Shown here: positions 22,333-33,437 of the stretch, in pieces
How positions within the stretch are numbered: position 1 is the first letter of the stretch
How the letters are laid out: each line of letters begins with the position of its first letter
Assembly (NCBI GenBank): GCA_963829135.1
Contig: CAWHHO010000006.1
Span: forward strand, 124,001-188,000
Direction: 5' to 3'
Source: Kumtagia sp963829135
GTDB lineage: Bacteria; Pseudomonadota; Alphaproteobacteria; Rhizobiales; Rhizobiaceae
Length of the DNA: 64,000 bases
Program-made: the position numbers and the translations under genes
Notes under the pieces: generated by a model
What the model was told of the DNA's origin: nothing
The model's input: the letters and a program-made list of their open reading frames with translations, nothing else
Databases searched by the model: none

Positions 22333-24823
22333 ATGCACAAAGCCGCTCAGAGACTGCTGATCGTTCTGCTATTGCTCGCAGCAACCGCGCTCGAGCCGCT
22401 GAGTGCCATTGCGCAGGCTGTCGGCAACACCGGCAGCCCTCTGGTCGACCAGCAACGCGGCGTTATCCAGGCCCTGACCGTCGATACCGGCGATATAGAG
22501 AAAAAGATCGACGCCATTGCGGACGATGATGCAAGGTTGGTCGATGCGAGGGTGCAGCTCGAGGAAATTGCCCGGGCCCTCATCAACAGCGGCGTTTCCT
22601 TTCGGCCGCGCCTTACGGAGATCAATGACCGGCTGGCACTTTTGGGCGATCCGCCGGCTGCCGGCGCGCCGCCGGAAGCCAACATCGTCGCAGAAGAACG
22701 GGCCGCGCTGACGGCGGAAAAGGCGGCAATCAACGCTGCGTTGGGCAGCGCCGAGGATCTGTCCATCCGCGTCAACAATCTGATCAATCGCATCACCGAG
22801 ATGCGGCGCGACCTCTTCGCGCGACTGCTGACGAAGCGCTATCAAATCGGTATCGGGTTGGCCGGCGAGGTTGTCGACGGCATCCATCAGACTTCGGGAA
22901 ATGTGCGGCGCACACTTGGCTCGTGGCTTCGCTTCGTCGTCAACTTCAAGCTCACCGCGGTTCTGACAGCAGGCTCGCTGGCGCTTATTGCGGCTCTTGT
23001 GATCCTCGTGGGTGGCCGCCGATTGTTCGGCCACCTTTTCGAGCCGGACCCGACCGTCACGAACCCGACATATCTCAGTCGATTGTCGGTAGCGTTCTGG
23101 TCGACTTTTGCAACTTCGGCATCGCTGGCGGTCTTCCTGGGTGTCACCTATTCGCTGTTCGATTACTTCGAAGTTTTGCGCGGCGACATCAAGCCAATGC
23201 TTGCCGCGCTTTTCGGCGTTATCGGCCTGGTGTTCTTCGTCCACCAGCTCGGCAATGCCGTGCTGGCGCCACGCTTGCCGAATTGGCGGCTCATTCCGGT
23301 GGAATCGCGGGCGGCGTCGAAGCTCCTGTGGATCATGTCGATCACGGCGTTCTTCAGCGGCGTCGATTTCCTCCTCAGCGAAGTCTACGAAGCACTCGAC
23401 GCACCTTTGGCGCTGACAGTCGTCGAAGCCCTTGTCGCAACCGTTCTCATTGGCATCATGGTCATCGCGAGCGGTATGGTACGCCCGTTCGCCGACAATG
23501 AAGGCAACCCTCGGCCTTGGCCGCTATGGGTACGCTCTTGCATCTATCTCCTCGGTTCGCTGGCGATCATAGCGGCCGCGCTCGGCTATATCGGGCTTGC
23601 GCGCTTCATCACCCAGCAGGTCGTCTGGACCGGCGCCGTCCTGGCGACGATGTATATCGGCTTTTTGTCGTCGCGGGCGGTGTCGGAGGAGGGCGCTTTC
23701 AGCCACACGACGATCGGCCGGCGGCTGCAGCGATGGTTCAACCTCGATGAAGCCGCACTTGACCAATTCAGCCTGCTGATCAGCATTCTCATCAATGTGG
23801 TGGTGGTGGTGGTCGGCCTGCCGTTCATCCTGTTCCAGTGGGGATTTCAGCCGGGCGACATAAGCGCCTGGATGTACAATATAGCGACCGGCATCCGCAT
23901 CGGCTCCCTGACGCTGTCGATCACCGGTATCCTCTGGGGAATTCTCGTCTTTGTCGTTGGCTTCTTCCTGACCCGATGGTTCCAGGGATGGCTGGATGGC
24001 TCCGTGATGGCGCGGGGACGCGTCGACAGTGGGGTACGCAACTCGATCCGCACTATTATCGGCTACGCCGGACTGGCGCTTGCAGGGCTCGTCGCGCTTT
24101 CGGCAGCCGGCATAGACTTCTCCAATCTGGCGCTGATAGCCGGCGGTCTGTCCCTCGGTATCGGTTTCGGCCTCCAGAACATCGTTTCGAACTTCGTCTC
24201 GGGCTTGATCCTGCTGGCAGAGCGTCCGTTCAAGGCCGGCGACTGGATTGTGGCGGGCGACATCTCCGGCACGGTCAAAAAGATCAGCGTGCGGGCCACC
24301 GAGATAGAGACGTTCCAACGCCAAAGCGTGATCATGCCGAATTCGACGCTGATCAATGGCGCGGTCGGAAACTGGACGCATCGCAACCGGCTTGGACGGG
24401 TCGAGATACCAATCAGCGTCGCTTTTGGCACCGATGCCCGGAAAATTCATGCGATCCTGCTGAATCTTGCCTCAAACCACCCGCTGGTGCTCAAGAACCC
24501 GGAACCGTTTGTGGCCTTCACGGCGTTCGCAGCAACATCGATGAACTTCGAGATTTCGCATCTTCCTTGGCGACGTCAACAATGGCGCCATTGTCCAGAA
24601 CGATCTTCGTTTCGGTATTCTGGATGCGTTTGAGAAGGAAAACATCGGCATGGCCATTCCTGCGCAAGCGGCGATAGCGGCCCCCGTGCCAAAGCCGGAT
24701 TGGTCTGCGGATGATGACGACAGAGCCGATGCGGAGCTCGCCGACACGGTCCATCGCCGCGAGCAGCATCGGCAGCAGGTCACCGCACGCAAGGGTCGGC
24801 AACGAAGACTTGCGCCGGAATAA
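22333..24823 (+). CDS. MscS-family mechanosensitive channel with DUF3772-type periplasmic domain, C-terminal frameshift
   Basis: The product has about 829 residues. There is a signal peptide (to about residue 28, SAIAQA), a coiled-coil periplasmic region (residues 30-190), about ten membrane helices, then the MscS pore and beta domains. The pore signature is GLSLGIGFGLQNIVSNFVSGLILL, followed by ERPFKAGDWIVAGDISGTVKKISVRAT. An extra T near 24556 shifts the frame after FEI; in the other frame the expected IFLGDVNNGAIVQNDLRFGI continues to the stop at 24823. It probably opens on hypo-osmotic shock, which fits a genome rich in betaine-type osmolyte metabolism. Confidence 0.88.
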
Positions 24824-24980
24824 GCGCAGACGCCTGCCTCCAGCCGCATCGAGGGCTGGCTTTGCGGCAATAGTGGAATGAACACCTCATTCAGTTGGCG
24901 TTCAGTTTCCGACCGCTATAAGCTTCTCGAAACGGGCAGATATCCTGTCCCGATAGAGGCGGTGGAAACACCGGAGTGAA

Positions 24981-25244
24981 ATGAAAAACAATGTCGTAGC
25001 TGCCCTCGCTCTTCTGGTGATGAGCAACGCGGCACATGCAGCTACCGCAGTCAATCTCGACCCCGAGCCCCGCACGCTGATCGTCACCGAAAACGGCAGC
25101 AAGTCGGAACTCGCGATCGCCGCCGGCGAGACGGTCGAGTTCTGCAGCGGCGGATGCTTCGTTACGATGCCCAATGGTGACCGTGAGGCGCTGACCGGCA
25201 CAGAGAAGATCGAAATCTCGGGTGGCGTCGGCAAGATCAAGTAA
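24981..25244 (+). CDS. Small periplasmic protein of unknown function
   Basis: The 87-residue product has a clear Sec signal peptide (MKNNVVAALALLVMSNAAHA). The mature part of about 65 residues is beta-rich with one CSGGC motif (two cysteines spaced by three) and VTENGSKSELAIAAGETVEF, which recalls small cupredoxin-like or carboxypeptidase-regulatory folds without metal-site conservation. I do not recognise the family. A GGAG ribosome site lies upstream of the ATG. Confidence 0.7.
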   Translation: MKNNVVAALALLVMSNAAHAATAVNLDPEPRTLIVTENGSKSELAIAAGETVEFCSGGCFVTMPNGDREALTGTEKIEISGGVGKIK

Positions 25245-25385
25245 ACGCCGATAGACCTCCGAAGCAGGCGAGGCCGGGCAACTGTCCGGCCTTTTATGTT
25301 ACTCATTGGTGGCTATCAGCCTTGCTTCCCAAGGAGCCGCCGGATCGTGCGCGGTGGACGCATTGGCAGGTCCTACGCTTGGAGA

Positions 25386-25778
25386 TCACTCATCCGATAC
25401 CTTGACCAGCACATGCGGCTGGCTGTTCGGACTGATAGCATTCCACATTTTCAGGAATTCGGTGCGGTCGCAAACGATGCATCCGTCCGACCATGCGGCG
25501 TTCTTGCCCTCGTGAAGGAAGATCGCACCGGAGGTCTTGGTACCCTTCGCATATTTTATGCCCTTTCCGAGCCAGATTCCGGGACGGGGCTTGCCCGTGA
25601 CACTGTCCTTCTTGGTCGCCATATTCGTCTTCCAGGAGAGATACCCGTCCGGAGCGGCGTCGATCATTACTTTTGGATCCCACCAGCATGTGGTCTCGAC
25701 GGTGACGCCGGCCGAATGAAAGTGCAGCGTACCTTTTTCTTTGCCGCGTTTGATGACGACTTCGTAGCTGTCTGCCAT
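25386..25778 (-). CDS. L,D-transpeptidase-like (YkuD/DUF5675-type) protein
   Basis: The chosen start at 25778 has a GAGGGG ribosome site and gives 130 residues. The frame stays open upstream to 25979, so a longer form is possible. The key feature is FLHEGKNAAWSDGCIV, which has the His...Asp/Gly-Cys arrangement of YkuD-type L,D-transpeptidases and related DUF5675 proteins. The preceding GIWLGKGIKYA fits the same fold. No signal peptide is seen with this start. A peptidoglycan-related role is inferred. Confidence 0.55.
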   Translation of the reverse strand: MADSYEVVIKRGKEKGTLHFHSAGVTVETTCWWDPKVMIDAAPDGYLSWKTNMATKKDSVTGKPRPGIWLGKGIKYAKGTKTSGAIFLHEGKNAAWSDGCIVCDRTEFLKMWNAISPNSQPHVLVKVSDE

Positions 25779-25978
25779 AGGCTGAGGCCCCTCGAATTGC
25801 GGGCGTTTCGTGTTGCAAGCGATAGGCGCCGTCAACGCTTCCACGTTTCGCAGGGCAGCATAGCTGCCATATGTATCCGGCAGGTCGCGCCGCTTTTTGG
25901 CAATGTCGCAAACAGGCTGCATATGCGGCGCTGCGCTGCCTATAGTCCGCGCGCAAGCAAATCTCGGAGTCGTGGGCA

Positions 25979-28541
25979 ATGGCAGAGTTCCCGAAAAAGG
26001 CGAAAGTCGTCATCATCGGGCTTGGCGGTATCGTGGGCGCTTCGATTGCCCATCATCTGATCGAACGCGGCTGGGACGACATCGTCGGCATCGACAAGTC
26101 GGGTATTCCAACGGATATCGGTTCGACCGCGCACGCCTCGGACTTCTGCTACACCACCAGCCATGACTATCTCTCCGTCTGGACGACGCAGTACTCGATC
26201 GATTTCTACGAGAAGATGGGCCACTACGCCCGCATAGGCGGTCTCGAAGTGGCGCGTAGCGGCGATGACACATGGATGGAAGAGATCAAGCGCAAGCTCT
26301 CCTCCGCCAAGGCCTTCGGCACTCGTGCCCATTATGTAAGCCCCGCCGAGATCAAGGCCATGTTCCCGCTGATCGAGCAGGACCAGGTGATGGGCGGCAT
26401 GTTCGATCCCGACGCCGGCCTCGTCATTCCACGCTCGCAGACCGTCGCCGGCAAGCTGGTCGACGCCGGCGAGAAGTCCGGCAAGCTCCGCGCTTTCTCC
26501 AACACGCCGGCCACGTCGCTGATCGTTGAGAACGGCCGCATCAGGGGCGTCGTCACGCATCGCGGCACCATCATGGCCGATTACGTGATCGTCTGCGCCG
26601 GCATCTGGGGACGCCTGATTGCCGAGATGGTCGGCGAGGATCTGCCGGTTATGCCGGTCGACCATCCGCTCACCTTCTTCGGCCCCTATAATGAGTTCGA
26701 AGGCACGGGCAAGGAGATCGGTTTCCCGCTGCTCCGCGACCAGGGCAACTCCGCCTATATGCGCGACACCGGCGACCCGAAGACGACCGAGGGCGGCCAG
26801 ATCGAATGGGGCTATTACGAGCAGACCAATCCGCGGCTCTGCCATCCCCGCGATATTCTTGAGAAGAACCAGGCCCGCCTGTCGCCCTCGCAGCGCGATC
26901 TCGAGATGGATCAGATCATGGAGCCGCTGGAAAAGGCGATCGAGCTGACCCCGATCCTCGGCGAGATCGGCTACAACGAGGGCCATTCCTTCAACGGCCT
27001 TCTGCAGGTCTCGGCTGCGGGCGGCCCGTCATGCGGGGAGAGCCAGAAGGTGCGCGGCCTGTGGTATTGCGTCGCCATCTGGGTCAAGGACGGGCCCGGG
27101 CTACGGCAAGCTGATCGCCGACTGGATGACCGACGGCCGCACCGAGATCGATCACAACTCGATCGACTATTCGCGCTTCTACCCGCACCAGCTGACGGAA
27201 AAATTCATCGAGGGCCGTTGCTTCGAAGCCGCACAGAAGATCTATTTCCCGGCTGTCCACACCCGCGAACCTTATGGCACCGGCCGCAATATCAAGCGCT
27301 CGCCCTTCTATGAGCGCGAGAAGGCGATGGGCGGCTATTTCATGGAACTCGGTGGCTGGGAACGGGCCCATGGCTACGCCGAAAACGAGCACCTGCTGGA
27401 AAAATACGGCAACCGCATTCCCGTGCGCGAGAACGAGTGGGACAGCCGCCATTTCTGGCGGGTTTCCAATGCCGAGCATCTGGCCATGAGCGAGGATTGC
27501 GGCATCGTCAATCTCTCGCATTTCCACATGGTGGACATTGAGGGCCCCGACCATGTCGAGCTTCTGGAATGGCTTTGCGCCGCCAAGATCGGCGGGGACG
27601 CCAATATTGGCAAGGGCATCTATACCCACTTCCTCGACGACGAGGGCATGGTGCGAGCCGACTTCACCGTCATCCGCATGGCCGATCGTTGCCGCCTGAT
27701 CAACGGCGCCGATGCCGGCCCGCGCGACTACCACTATATGAAGCGCGTGGCGGAAGATCGCGGCCTGAATGTAACCATCACCGACGTGACCGAGAAGTTT
27801 GTCACCATCGGCATATGGGGTCCGAACGCCCGTGACACGCTCAAGAAGGTGGTCAAAGATCCGGCTGGACTTGACCCGGCAAGTTTCGCCTTCGCGCAGA
27901 TTAAGCAGATCGAGATCGGCGGGCAGAATGTCACCGCATTTCGCATCTCCTATGTCGGCGAGCAGGGTTGGGAACTGCACATGAAATACGAGGATGGTCT
28001 CGCTGTATGGGACGCGCTGCGCTCCACTGGCGTCATGGCCTTCGGCGTCGAGACCTATGCAAACTCGCGCCGCATGGAAAAGAGCTTGCGTTTGCAGAAC
28101 GCCGACCTGCTGACACAGTATAATCTCATCGAGGCCGATCTCGCCCGTCCGAAGGTCAAGGAGTCCGATTTCCGCGGCAAGGCAAGGCACCTCGAATACA
28201 AGGCGCGTGACCACCAGCCGGCAATGCTCTGCACGCTGGTCATGACCGACAACATCGATGCCAAGGGGGTCGCCCGCTATCCGGTCGGCACCATGCCGGT
28301 CATGGATCCGGACACAAAGGAAGTGCTTGTGGACGAACTCGGCCGCCGCTCCTACACGACTTCGGTCGCTTATGGCCCGACGATCGGCAAGAATATCGCG
28401 CTTGCCTATCTGCCGCATGCTTATTGCCAGGAAGGCCGCAAACTGCTGGTGTCGTATTTCAATGAGATCTACCCGGTAGAAGTTGCCGGTGTCGGCTATA
28501 AGCCGCTGTATGATCCGGAAAACCTCAAGCCGCGCAGCTGA
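25979..28541 (+). CDS. Third FAD-dependent oxidoreductase/GcvT fusion (dimethylglycine dehydrogenase-like)
   Basis: An extra base in a GGGCCCGGG run near 27095 splits a protein of about 853 residues. The N-terminal FAD domain has VVIIGLGGIVGASIAHHL and a shifted flavin region GSTAHASDF, without the Trp seen in the other two fusions. The C-terminal GcvT-type half has YVGEQGWELHMKYEDG and LYDPENLKPRS. It is longer and more diverged than the paralogues at 2749 and 7344, so it may act on another N-methyl substrate. It stands alone on the plus strand. The nearest candidate regulator is the GlxA/GbdR-type gene at 31.3 kb. Confidence 0.8.
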
Positions 28542-28766
28542 CGATTGAAGCAATATCCGACTGGTGGCTTTCGAGCCGCCGGTTGCGCTTTGTCGGAACT
28601 GTCCGACAGCTCGTGGTCGTGCCGGACGCCCGTACTAGTTGAGGCGCTTAGTCTTGGTCCAAGGACAGCCGTCAGGAAAAATAGCGTTGAGCCGCCGCCG
28701 CCATTGAGTTAGATTTTCATCTATACTGCATCTGCTTTCCAATATTGTTTGAATGTGAGGCCGGTC

Positions 28767-28987
28767 ATGCAATGGCTGACAGCACTGCTCGCGTTCGCGG
28801 TGACGATGCTTATGTTTGCGATCGTCGTTCGACCCTCGTCGAGATCCATCGCGACATGAACCTTCGCGCCCAAGGTATGCAGCTGATGCTGGAGAGCCTC
28901 TATTCGCAAGTTGCCTTGCCGAAACTCAGCAAGGCCGGCGGAAATGACGTCAGGTTGCATCGAACAGTAGAGATATCGATCTCATGA
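28767..28987 (+). pseudogene. Decayed partial duplicate of the membrane protein gene at 29106
   Basis: The first 66 bases from the ATG at 28767 are identical to those at 29106 (MQWLTALLAFAVTMLMFAIVV). After that, a lost base and a 3-base deletion break the frame. The other frame continues MNLRAQGMQLMLESLYSQVALPKLSKAGG, homologous to MNMRAKGLQMMLENLYVRVILPKLVAPGG in the intact copy. It ends at 28987 without the rest of the gene. It is a truncated tandem copy with the first membrane helix only. Confidence 0.75.
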
Positions 28988-29105
28988 GAATGCTATCTAG
29001 GATTGATCTCTGTAGTGAAAAATACACCTTGAAATTGAAGTGAGACCGAAGAATCCTTGTGGAGGCTCGGACGGTATCGGCCACACGGGTAAAAAAGGGG
29101 GAGTC

Positions 29106-30264
29106 ATGCAATGGCTGACAGCACTGCTCGCGTTCGCGGTGACGATGCTTATGTTTGCGATCGTCGTATCGACGCTCGTCGAGATGATCCATCGTATCAT
29201 GAACATGCGGGCCAAAGGCCTGCAAATGATGCTCGAAAACCTTTATGTCCGCGTCATTCTCCCCAAGCTCGTTGCGCCGGGTGGCGATAGAACCAAATTG
29301 CTCTCGGCAAAGGATTTTGCGGCGTTGATGATGGAGAATCGCGCCGCCGTCACGAAAGGCGAGCCGCCCGAGGGGATCGTCAGCGGCATCCTGCGAAGAT
29401 TTGTTGACTGGGCCGTAGTGACGAATATTCCCACGGAGATATTCACGCAGAAGCTGGCCGACAGCCGGCTAGTTGGTGCTGGCGACAATTTTGCCGACGA
29501 TGTGGTCAAGGACATCGCGCAGAAATACGAGGCTTTCGGCAAGGAAGTGAGCCTGTATTTTGAAAGCCGCGCGCGCCTGCTCTCGGTCATCGTGGCGTTC
29601 TTTGTCGCCTGGATGTTTTATGTGCATCCCTATAAGCTTGCGGTCACTTACTTCAAAAATCCCGAGGTGGCGCAAGCCATTGCCGACAAGGCTGCGGAGA
29701 CACATGCTAAGTATGTGGCGCTCACCGAAGCCCTGAATGCCGCTCGAGCCGAGGTGGACAAGGAGGAGGGCACGGACGAACTCAGGGCGGCGGTCGACGA
29801 ACTCAAGACAACGCTTGGCGAAGTGAAAGCCGAAAATGAGAACTTGCAAAAGCTCGGCGTGCCAGTTGGATGGGTTGATCTGAAAGACTGCAACGCCGAG
29901 GCTGGCTCGGCTGGCTCGGCTGGCTCGGCTGGCTCGGCTGGCTCGGCTGGCTCGCTTCGGCTCGGTTGACTGCGGTGCGCATTTCCTTGGTGCAACGATC
30001 CCGATCCCGTCTTTCGTCAACGCGTTCTGGCTGATCGTCGGCGGTCTGCTGGTCGGGCTTGGCGCGCCATTCTGGGCGCAAGCGGTCGCGTCGCTGACAG
30101 CATCGCGCGATGTCACGAGGCGCATCGCCGAGATTGTCACACCAGAACGGACAGTGCAGGATCAGGCTCCGGCTGCGCCCGCCGGACCTGGTGCGGCTGG
30201 CGAGGCAACGCCAGTCGCCACCTTCAGGGTGTCGCGCACAGCCTCCGCAAAAAATGTCCGATAG
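29106..30264 (+). CDS. Membrane protein with internal AGS repeat, C-terminal frameshift
   Basis: The joined length is about 385 residues. There is an N-terminal membrane helix (residues 1-22), a second at about 160 (LLSVIVAFFVAWMFYVHPYKLAV), a coiled-coil stretch rich in Glu/Lys (about 200-260), six Ala-Gly-Ser repeats, then a C-terminal helix FWLIVGGLLVGLGAPFWAQAV in another frame. The frame break lies just after the repeat, near 29955. With it closed, the protein ends at 30264 with an Ala/Pro-rich cytoplasmic tail. I do not recognise the family. A DUF1194 gene follows, possibly co-transcribed. Confidence 0.6.
29901..29954 (+). repeat. Six perfect copies of a 9-bp coding repeat
   Basis: The unit GCTGGCTCG is repeated six times in tandem and codes for Ala-Gly-Ser. 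Copy-number changes would not alter the frame. The frameshift just downstream is therefore not explained by unit slippage. Confidence 0.95.
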
Positions 30265-30366
30265 ATGGATGGCCGACGCCGTCCGTTCGCGAAATCGTGA
30301 AGGGAAAGTGCTGTGCTTCGGCTCGGCCTTTCTTTCCAGGGATCAACTTTCGCGTAACGTACGGCC

Positions 30367-31208
30367 ATGTCTCGTTTGCGTCGTACCAGACATGGCCTGA
30401 TCGCCGCGCTAGCGGCCTCGCGGGTTTAACCGCGAATGGTGCGCTGGCACAGGAGAAGGTGGATGTTGAGCTTGTGCTTGCTGTCGACGTGTCGCTTTCC
30501 ATGTCGCCGCAGGAACTCGAAATTCAGCGGCACGGCTATGCAGCGGCACTGACCGACCCTCAGGTCATCAAGGCGATTGCGGAAGGGGCGTATGGTAAGA
30601 TTGCCGTTACCTATTTTGAATGGGCTGGAAACACCTCGCAACACGTGATCGTCCCCTGGACGGTCGTAGCTTCCCGCGGCGATGCCGAGCGAGTGACAGC
30701 CGCGTTGAGCGCCAATCCACCGAACAGCGCGCGTCGTACGTCGATTTCGAGCGCGCTGGAATTTGGCGCCGACCTGTTTGCCGAAAGCCCGTTCCGCGGC
30801 ATGAAACGCGTCATCGACATTTCCGGCGATGGCCCGAACAACCAAGGCGCGCCAGTCCAGATGATGCGCGATAGCGTGGTCAGTCAGGGCATTGTCATCA
30901 ACGGACTGCCGCTGATGACGAGCGGTGGGTTCACCAGCGTCTATGACGTCAAGGACCTCGATCACTACTACACCAACTGCGTCATCGGCGGGCAGGGCGC
31001 CTTCATGATCCCGGTCAACGACTGGTCGCAGTTCCCGGAGGCGATCCGGCGCAAGCTTGTGCTGGAACTGGCGGACAATCCGGTCGAGCCAGTCTGGGAT
31101 ACGCAGCATCGGTTGCCGGTCATCCTGGCGCAGGCGCGCGTAGACTATGACTGCCTCATCGGCGAGAAGATGTGGCGCGACCGGTCTTTTATGTGGGATT
31201 CCCGCTAG
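30367..31208 (+). CDS. DUF1194 (von Willebrand A-like) secreted protein, frameshift in the signal peptide
   Basis: The ATG at 30367 opens a signal peptide (MSRLRRTRHGLIAALAA) that runs into a stop after about 20 codons. In the next frame it continues GLTANGALAQ and then the mature protein. A missing base near 30415 explains this. The mature part has VDVELVLAVDVSLSMSPQE, a MIDAS-like DxSxS motif, and IDISGDGPNNQG, typical of DUF1194. The product is about 280 residues, probably periplasmic and metal-binding, of unknown function. Confidence 0.8.
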
Positions 31209-31308
31209 ATACATCGCAAGCGGCAGCATGATCGGCCGGCGTCGCTAAATCCTGCTGGATCACGCTGCGCGACAGCGCCAAAGTCTCGATCGACCTGATC
31301 TGCGCCGT

Positions 31309-32367
31309 TCAGGCGGCGAGCAGCTGCTTGCGGTCGACGCGCTCCTGCTGCGGAGAGCGGGAATACAGTTCGCGATAGCATTTTGAGAAATGCGACGCCG
31401 AGACGAAGCCGCAGGCAACTGCGACCTCGACGACTGGCATCGACGACTGCAGCAGCAGATGGCGGGCCCGATCGAGCCGGATTTCGAGATAGTAGCGTGC
31501 CGGAGAGCGGCCCATCTCGGTGCGGAACAGCCGTTCTATCTGCCGTCGCGACAGGCCGACATGATCAGCGATCTCGATCAGCGACAGCGGCTCGGACAGA
31601 TTGGCCTCCATCAGTTCGATAATCGAAAGCACTTTGGAATTCTGGACGCCGAGGCGCGCACGCAGCGGCAGCCGCTGGCGGTCAGTCGGGCTGCGGACGC
31701 GATCGGTCAGAACCTGTTCGCACACGCGGTTGACAAGGTTGTCGTCGAAATCGTCGCCAATGAGCTTCAACATCATGTCGAGCGCGGCGGTGCCCCCGGC
31801 GCAAGTGTAGATGTTCTGATCGACCTCGAAGAGATCGGCGAAGACATTGGCCTTCGGGAAAGCCTCGGAAAAGCCAGGGAGGTTTTCCCAATGAATTGCG
31901 CAGCGCTTGCCCGACAGCAGGCCGGCCGCAGCCAGCACATGCGCGCCAGTGCACAGGCCGCCGATGGCGACGCCGCGATTGTATTCCTCGCGGAGCCAGG
32001 CAAACGCAGATCGGTTCGAGTAAGCTTCAACATTGATGCCGCTGCACACCACCACCATGGAGGGGCGTTCCGGCCCCGCCATTTTGCGCCGCTCTTCCTC
32101 CAGCGATGTGTTGACTGCGCATTCGACGCCGTTGGAGGCGTGAACTGGCTTGCCGTCATAACTCGCCAGCCGCCATCTATACGCCTCGTAACCGAGCATG
32201 CGATTGGCTGAACGCAAGGGCTCCAATGCAGTGGCAAAGGCAATCATCGTGAAATCGGGGATCAGGAAGAAAACAAGCGACCGTTTGACCGGATGTTTGA
32301 CAGCGTTCAAGACAGCCTCACGCGAAAACCTGAGTGCGACATCAATGTCGCTATCAGCATAGGGCAA
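31309..32367 (-). CDS. GlxA-family AraC regulator (GbdR/CdhR-like) with GATase1-like sensor domain
   Basis: The 352-residue protein has an N-terminal DJ-1/PfpI-like domain (VFFLIPDFTMIAFATALEPL, then GGLCTGAHVLAAAGLLSG) and a C-terminal AraC helix-turn-helix pair (LSLIEIADHVGLSRRQIERLF, then VACGFVSASHFSKCYRELY). This architecture is that of GbdR and CdhR, activators of glycine betaine, dimethylglycine and carnitine catabolism. The sensor half lacks enzyme activity in characterised members. It lies about 2.8 kb from the third dehydrogenase/GcvT gene and is the best regulator candidate for the N-methyl amino acid genes; that link is inferred. Confidence 0.88.
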   Translation of the reverse strand: MPYADSDIDVALRFSREAVLNAVKHPVKRSLVFFLIPDFTMIAFATALEPLRSANRMLGYEAYRWRLASYDGKPVHASNGVECAVNTSLEEERRKMAGPERPSMVVVCSGINVEAYSNRSAFAWLREEYNRGVAIGGLCTGAHVLAAAGLLSGKRCAIHWENLPGFSEAFPKANVFADLFEVDQNIYTCAGGTAALDMMLKLIGDDFDDNLVNRVCEQVLTDRVRSPTDRQRLPLRARLGVQNSKVLSIIELMEANLSEPLSLIEIADHVGLSRRQIERLFRTEMGRSPARYYLEIRLDRARHLLLQSSMPVVEVAVACGFVSASHFSKCYRELYSRSPQQERVDRKQLLAA

Positions 32368-32468
32368 TCAGGAAAGTTGTTAGCTGTCAATGCGAGGGCG
32401 GCCCGCGAGACATTAAATTTGCGACTGAGGTGGCGCTGATAATGCTAGGGTGAGCATCGACAAACACA

Positions 32469-32496
32469 AAACCGCGCTGGAGGACCAGCGCGGTTT
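32469..32496 (-). terminator. Strong hairpin, probable terminator
   Basis: AAACCGCGCTGG and its perfect complement CCAGCGCGGTTT flank a 4-base loop. On the minus strand it is followed by TTTTGTGTTTG. It lies 41 bases past the stop of the 46-residue gene. Confidence 0.75.
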
Positions 32497-32536
32497 GAAA
32501 TATCGACGGTAGATTGCGGCCTGAACTCGAAACTGC

Positions 32537-32677
32537 TTATCGAACCAAAAAGCCGAGGCGCGCCCCCGCGAGTGCGCCGGTCTGGCCCGGCATAGAGCGA
32601 TTAAGCGCCTGACGCTCAAGGGCGGTGGTCAGGTTGGATTCGCTGCGGGAGTTAAAAAGGCGGGACAGAAACTTCAT
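32537..32677 (-). CDS. Small basic protein, 46 residues, unknown
   Basis: The frame from ATG 32677 encodes MKFLSRLFNSRSESNLTTAL and ends LGFLVR. It has its own strong downstream terminator, and the start MKFLSRLFNSR resembles the amphipathic openings of DUF1127-type mini-proteins (MSIFSAISRL), although no DUF1127 core follows. Two real DUF1127 genes are within 2 kb. It may be a small RNA-binding or membrane-associated protein. No clear ribosome site was seen; GGAGCCGTGTC lies before the ATG. Confidence 0.5.
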   Translation of the reverse strand: MKFLSRLFNSRSESNLTTALERQALNRSMPGQTGALAGARLGFLVR

Positions 32678-32987
32678 GACACGGCTCCATGCATCGTTGT
32701 TACACGGGGTGCCTTCGCTAGGGTCTTAGGAGTGGGGCATCTCGTTTGATGCCGCTGATATAGGCAGTCGTTGCACGATATGAAGCAGGAAAAGCGAAGT
32801 GCTTGATGTGAAAAGCGACATCATGTCTAGCGATGCGACGCAAGAGGAAATAGAAAAATCAACAGAATCAACGATGTTAACAGTTTGGTAATCGGCCATG
32901 CGAGTTGTTCATATGCGTCATGCGGCGTTTGCATAGCTCAGTGCAGAAAATTCCGGCACGGCCCGCTTAAGATTATCGCCAACAAAA
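32678..32987. other. Intergenic stretch without a recognised gene
   Basis: This stretch of about 310 bases is AT-richer than its surroundings and has no convincing reading frame. It must hold the promoter of the 46-residue gene. No tRNA, riboswitch or repeat is recognised. Confidence 0.6.
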
Positions 32988-33019
32988 AGCCCGCCGTCAT
33001 TGTCTCATGACGGCGGGCT
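32982..33019 (-). terminator. Rho-independent terminator of the DUF1127 gene
   Basis: A 13-bp stem AGCCCGCCGTCAT/ATGACGGCGGGCT is followed on the minus strand by TTTTTGTTG. It starts 19 bases past the DUF1127 stop codon. Confidence 0.85.
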
Positions 33020-33037
33020 ATATGGATTTACACACGA

Positions 33038-33220
33038 TCAGCGATCTCCAGCCCAGGCACCAAGACGAAGATGCGAGGAGCGGCGCTGGTAAGCGTCCGG
33101 CCAGCCGATGTCCTTCTGAATCTCATAAGGCAAGGACTGAACCTGACGTTCTGTCTGGTGGCGGCTGCGGGCGTCCTGATATTCATGGGCAAGCCGGCTG
33201 ATGGCAGAGAAGATAGACAT
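33038..33220 (-). CDS. DUF1127 mini-protein
   Basis: The 60-residue protein starts MSIFSAISRLAHEYQDARSR and holds the DUF1127 core SLPYEIQKDIGWPDA. A GGAGGAAG ribosome site precedes the ATG. Arg-rich DUF1127 proteins of alphaproteobacteria have been tied to RNA turnover and phosphate/C1 homeostasis in Agrobacterium and Rhodobacter. A second copy is encoded 1.2 kb away on the same strand, beyond the LysR gene. Confidence 0.9.
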   Translation of the reverse strand: MSIFSAISRLAHEYQDARSRHQTERQVQSLPYEIQKDIGWPDAYQRRSSHLRLGAWAGDR

Positions 33221-33437
33221 GACTTCCTCCTGTGGTGATCCCAAGCGGGATCGTGAGCACGACGGACCATCCGCCGCGCATTTGCTGCAACTCTGTTCGT
33301 TTCATCCTATCGGGCGAAGGGCTTCGGCTGCGAGCCATTGCTTTCCTTCGAGAGTGTTGACTATCGCTCCGAACTGATGTTCAATCAAACGAAATCAAAT
33401 GATCGTTTGGATCAGTTTTATTGAATGGACCCCTGCG

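Noticed and set aside
29901..29954. AGS repeat as a phase-variable switch
   Set aside because: The unit is 9 bp, so slippage by whole units cannot change the reading frame; the nearby frameshift fits a sequencing error better.
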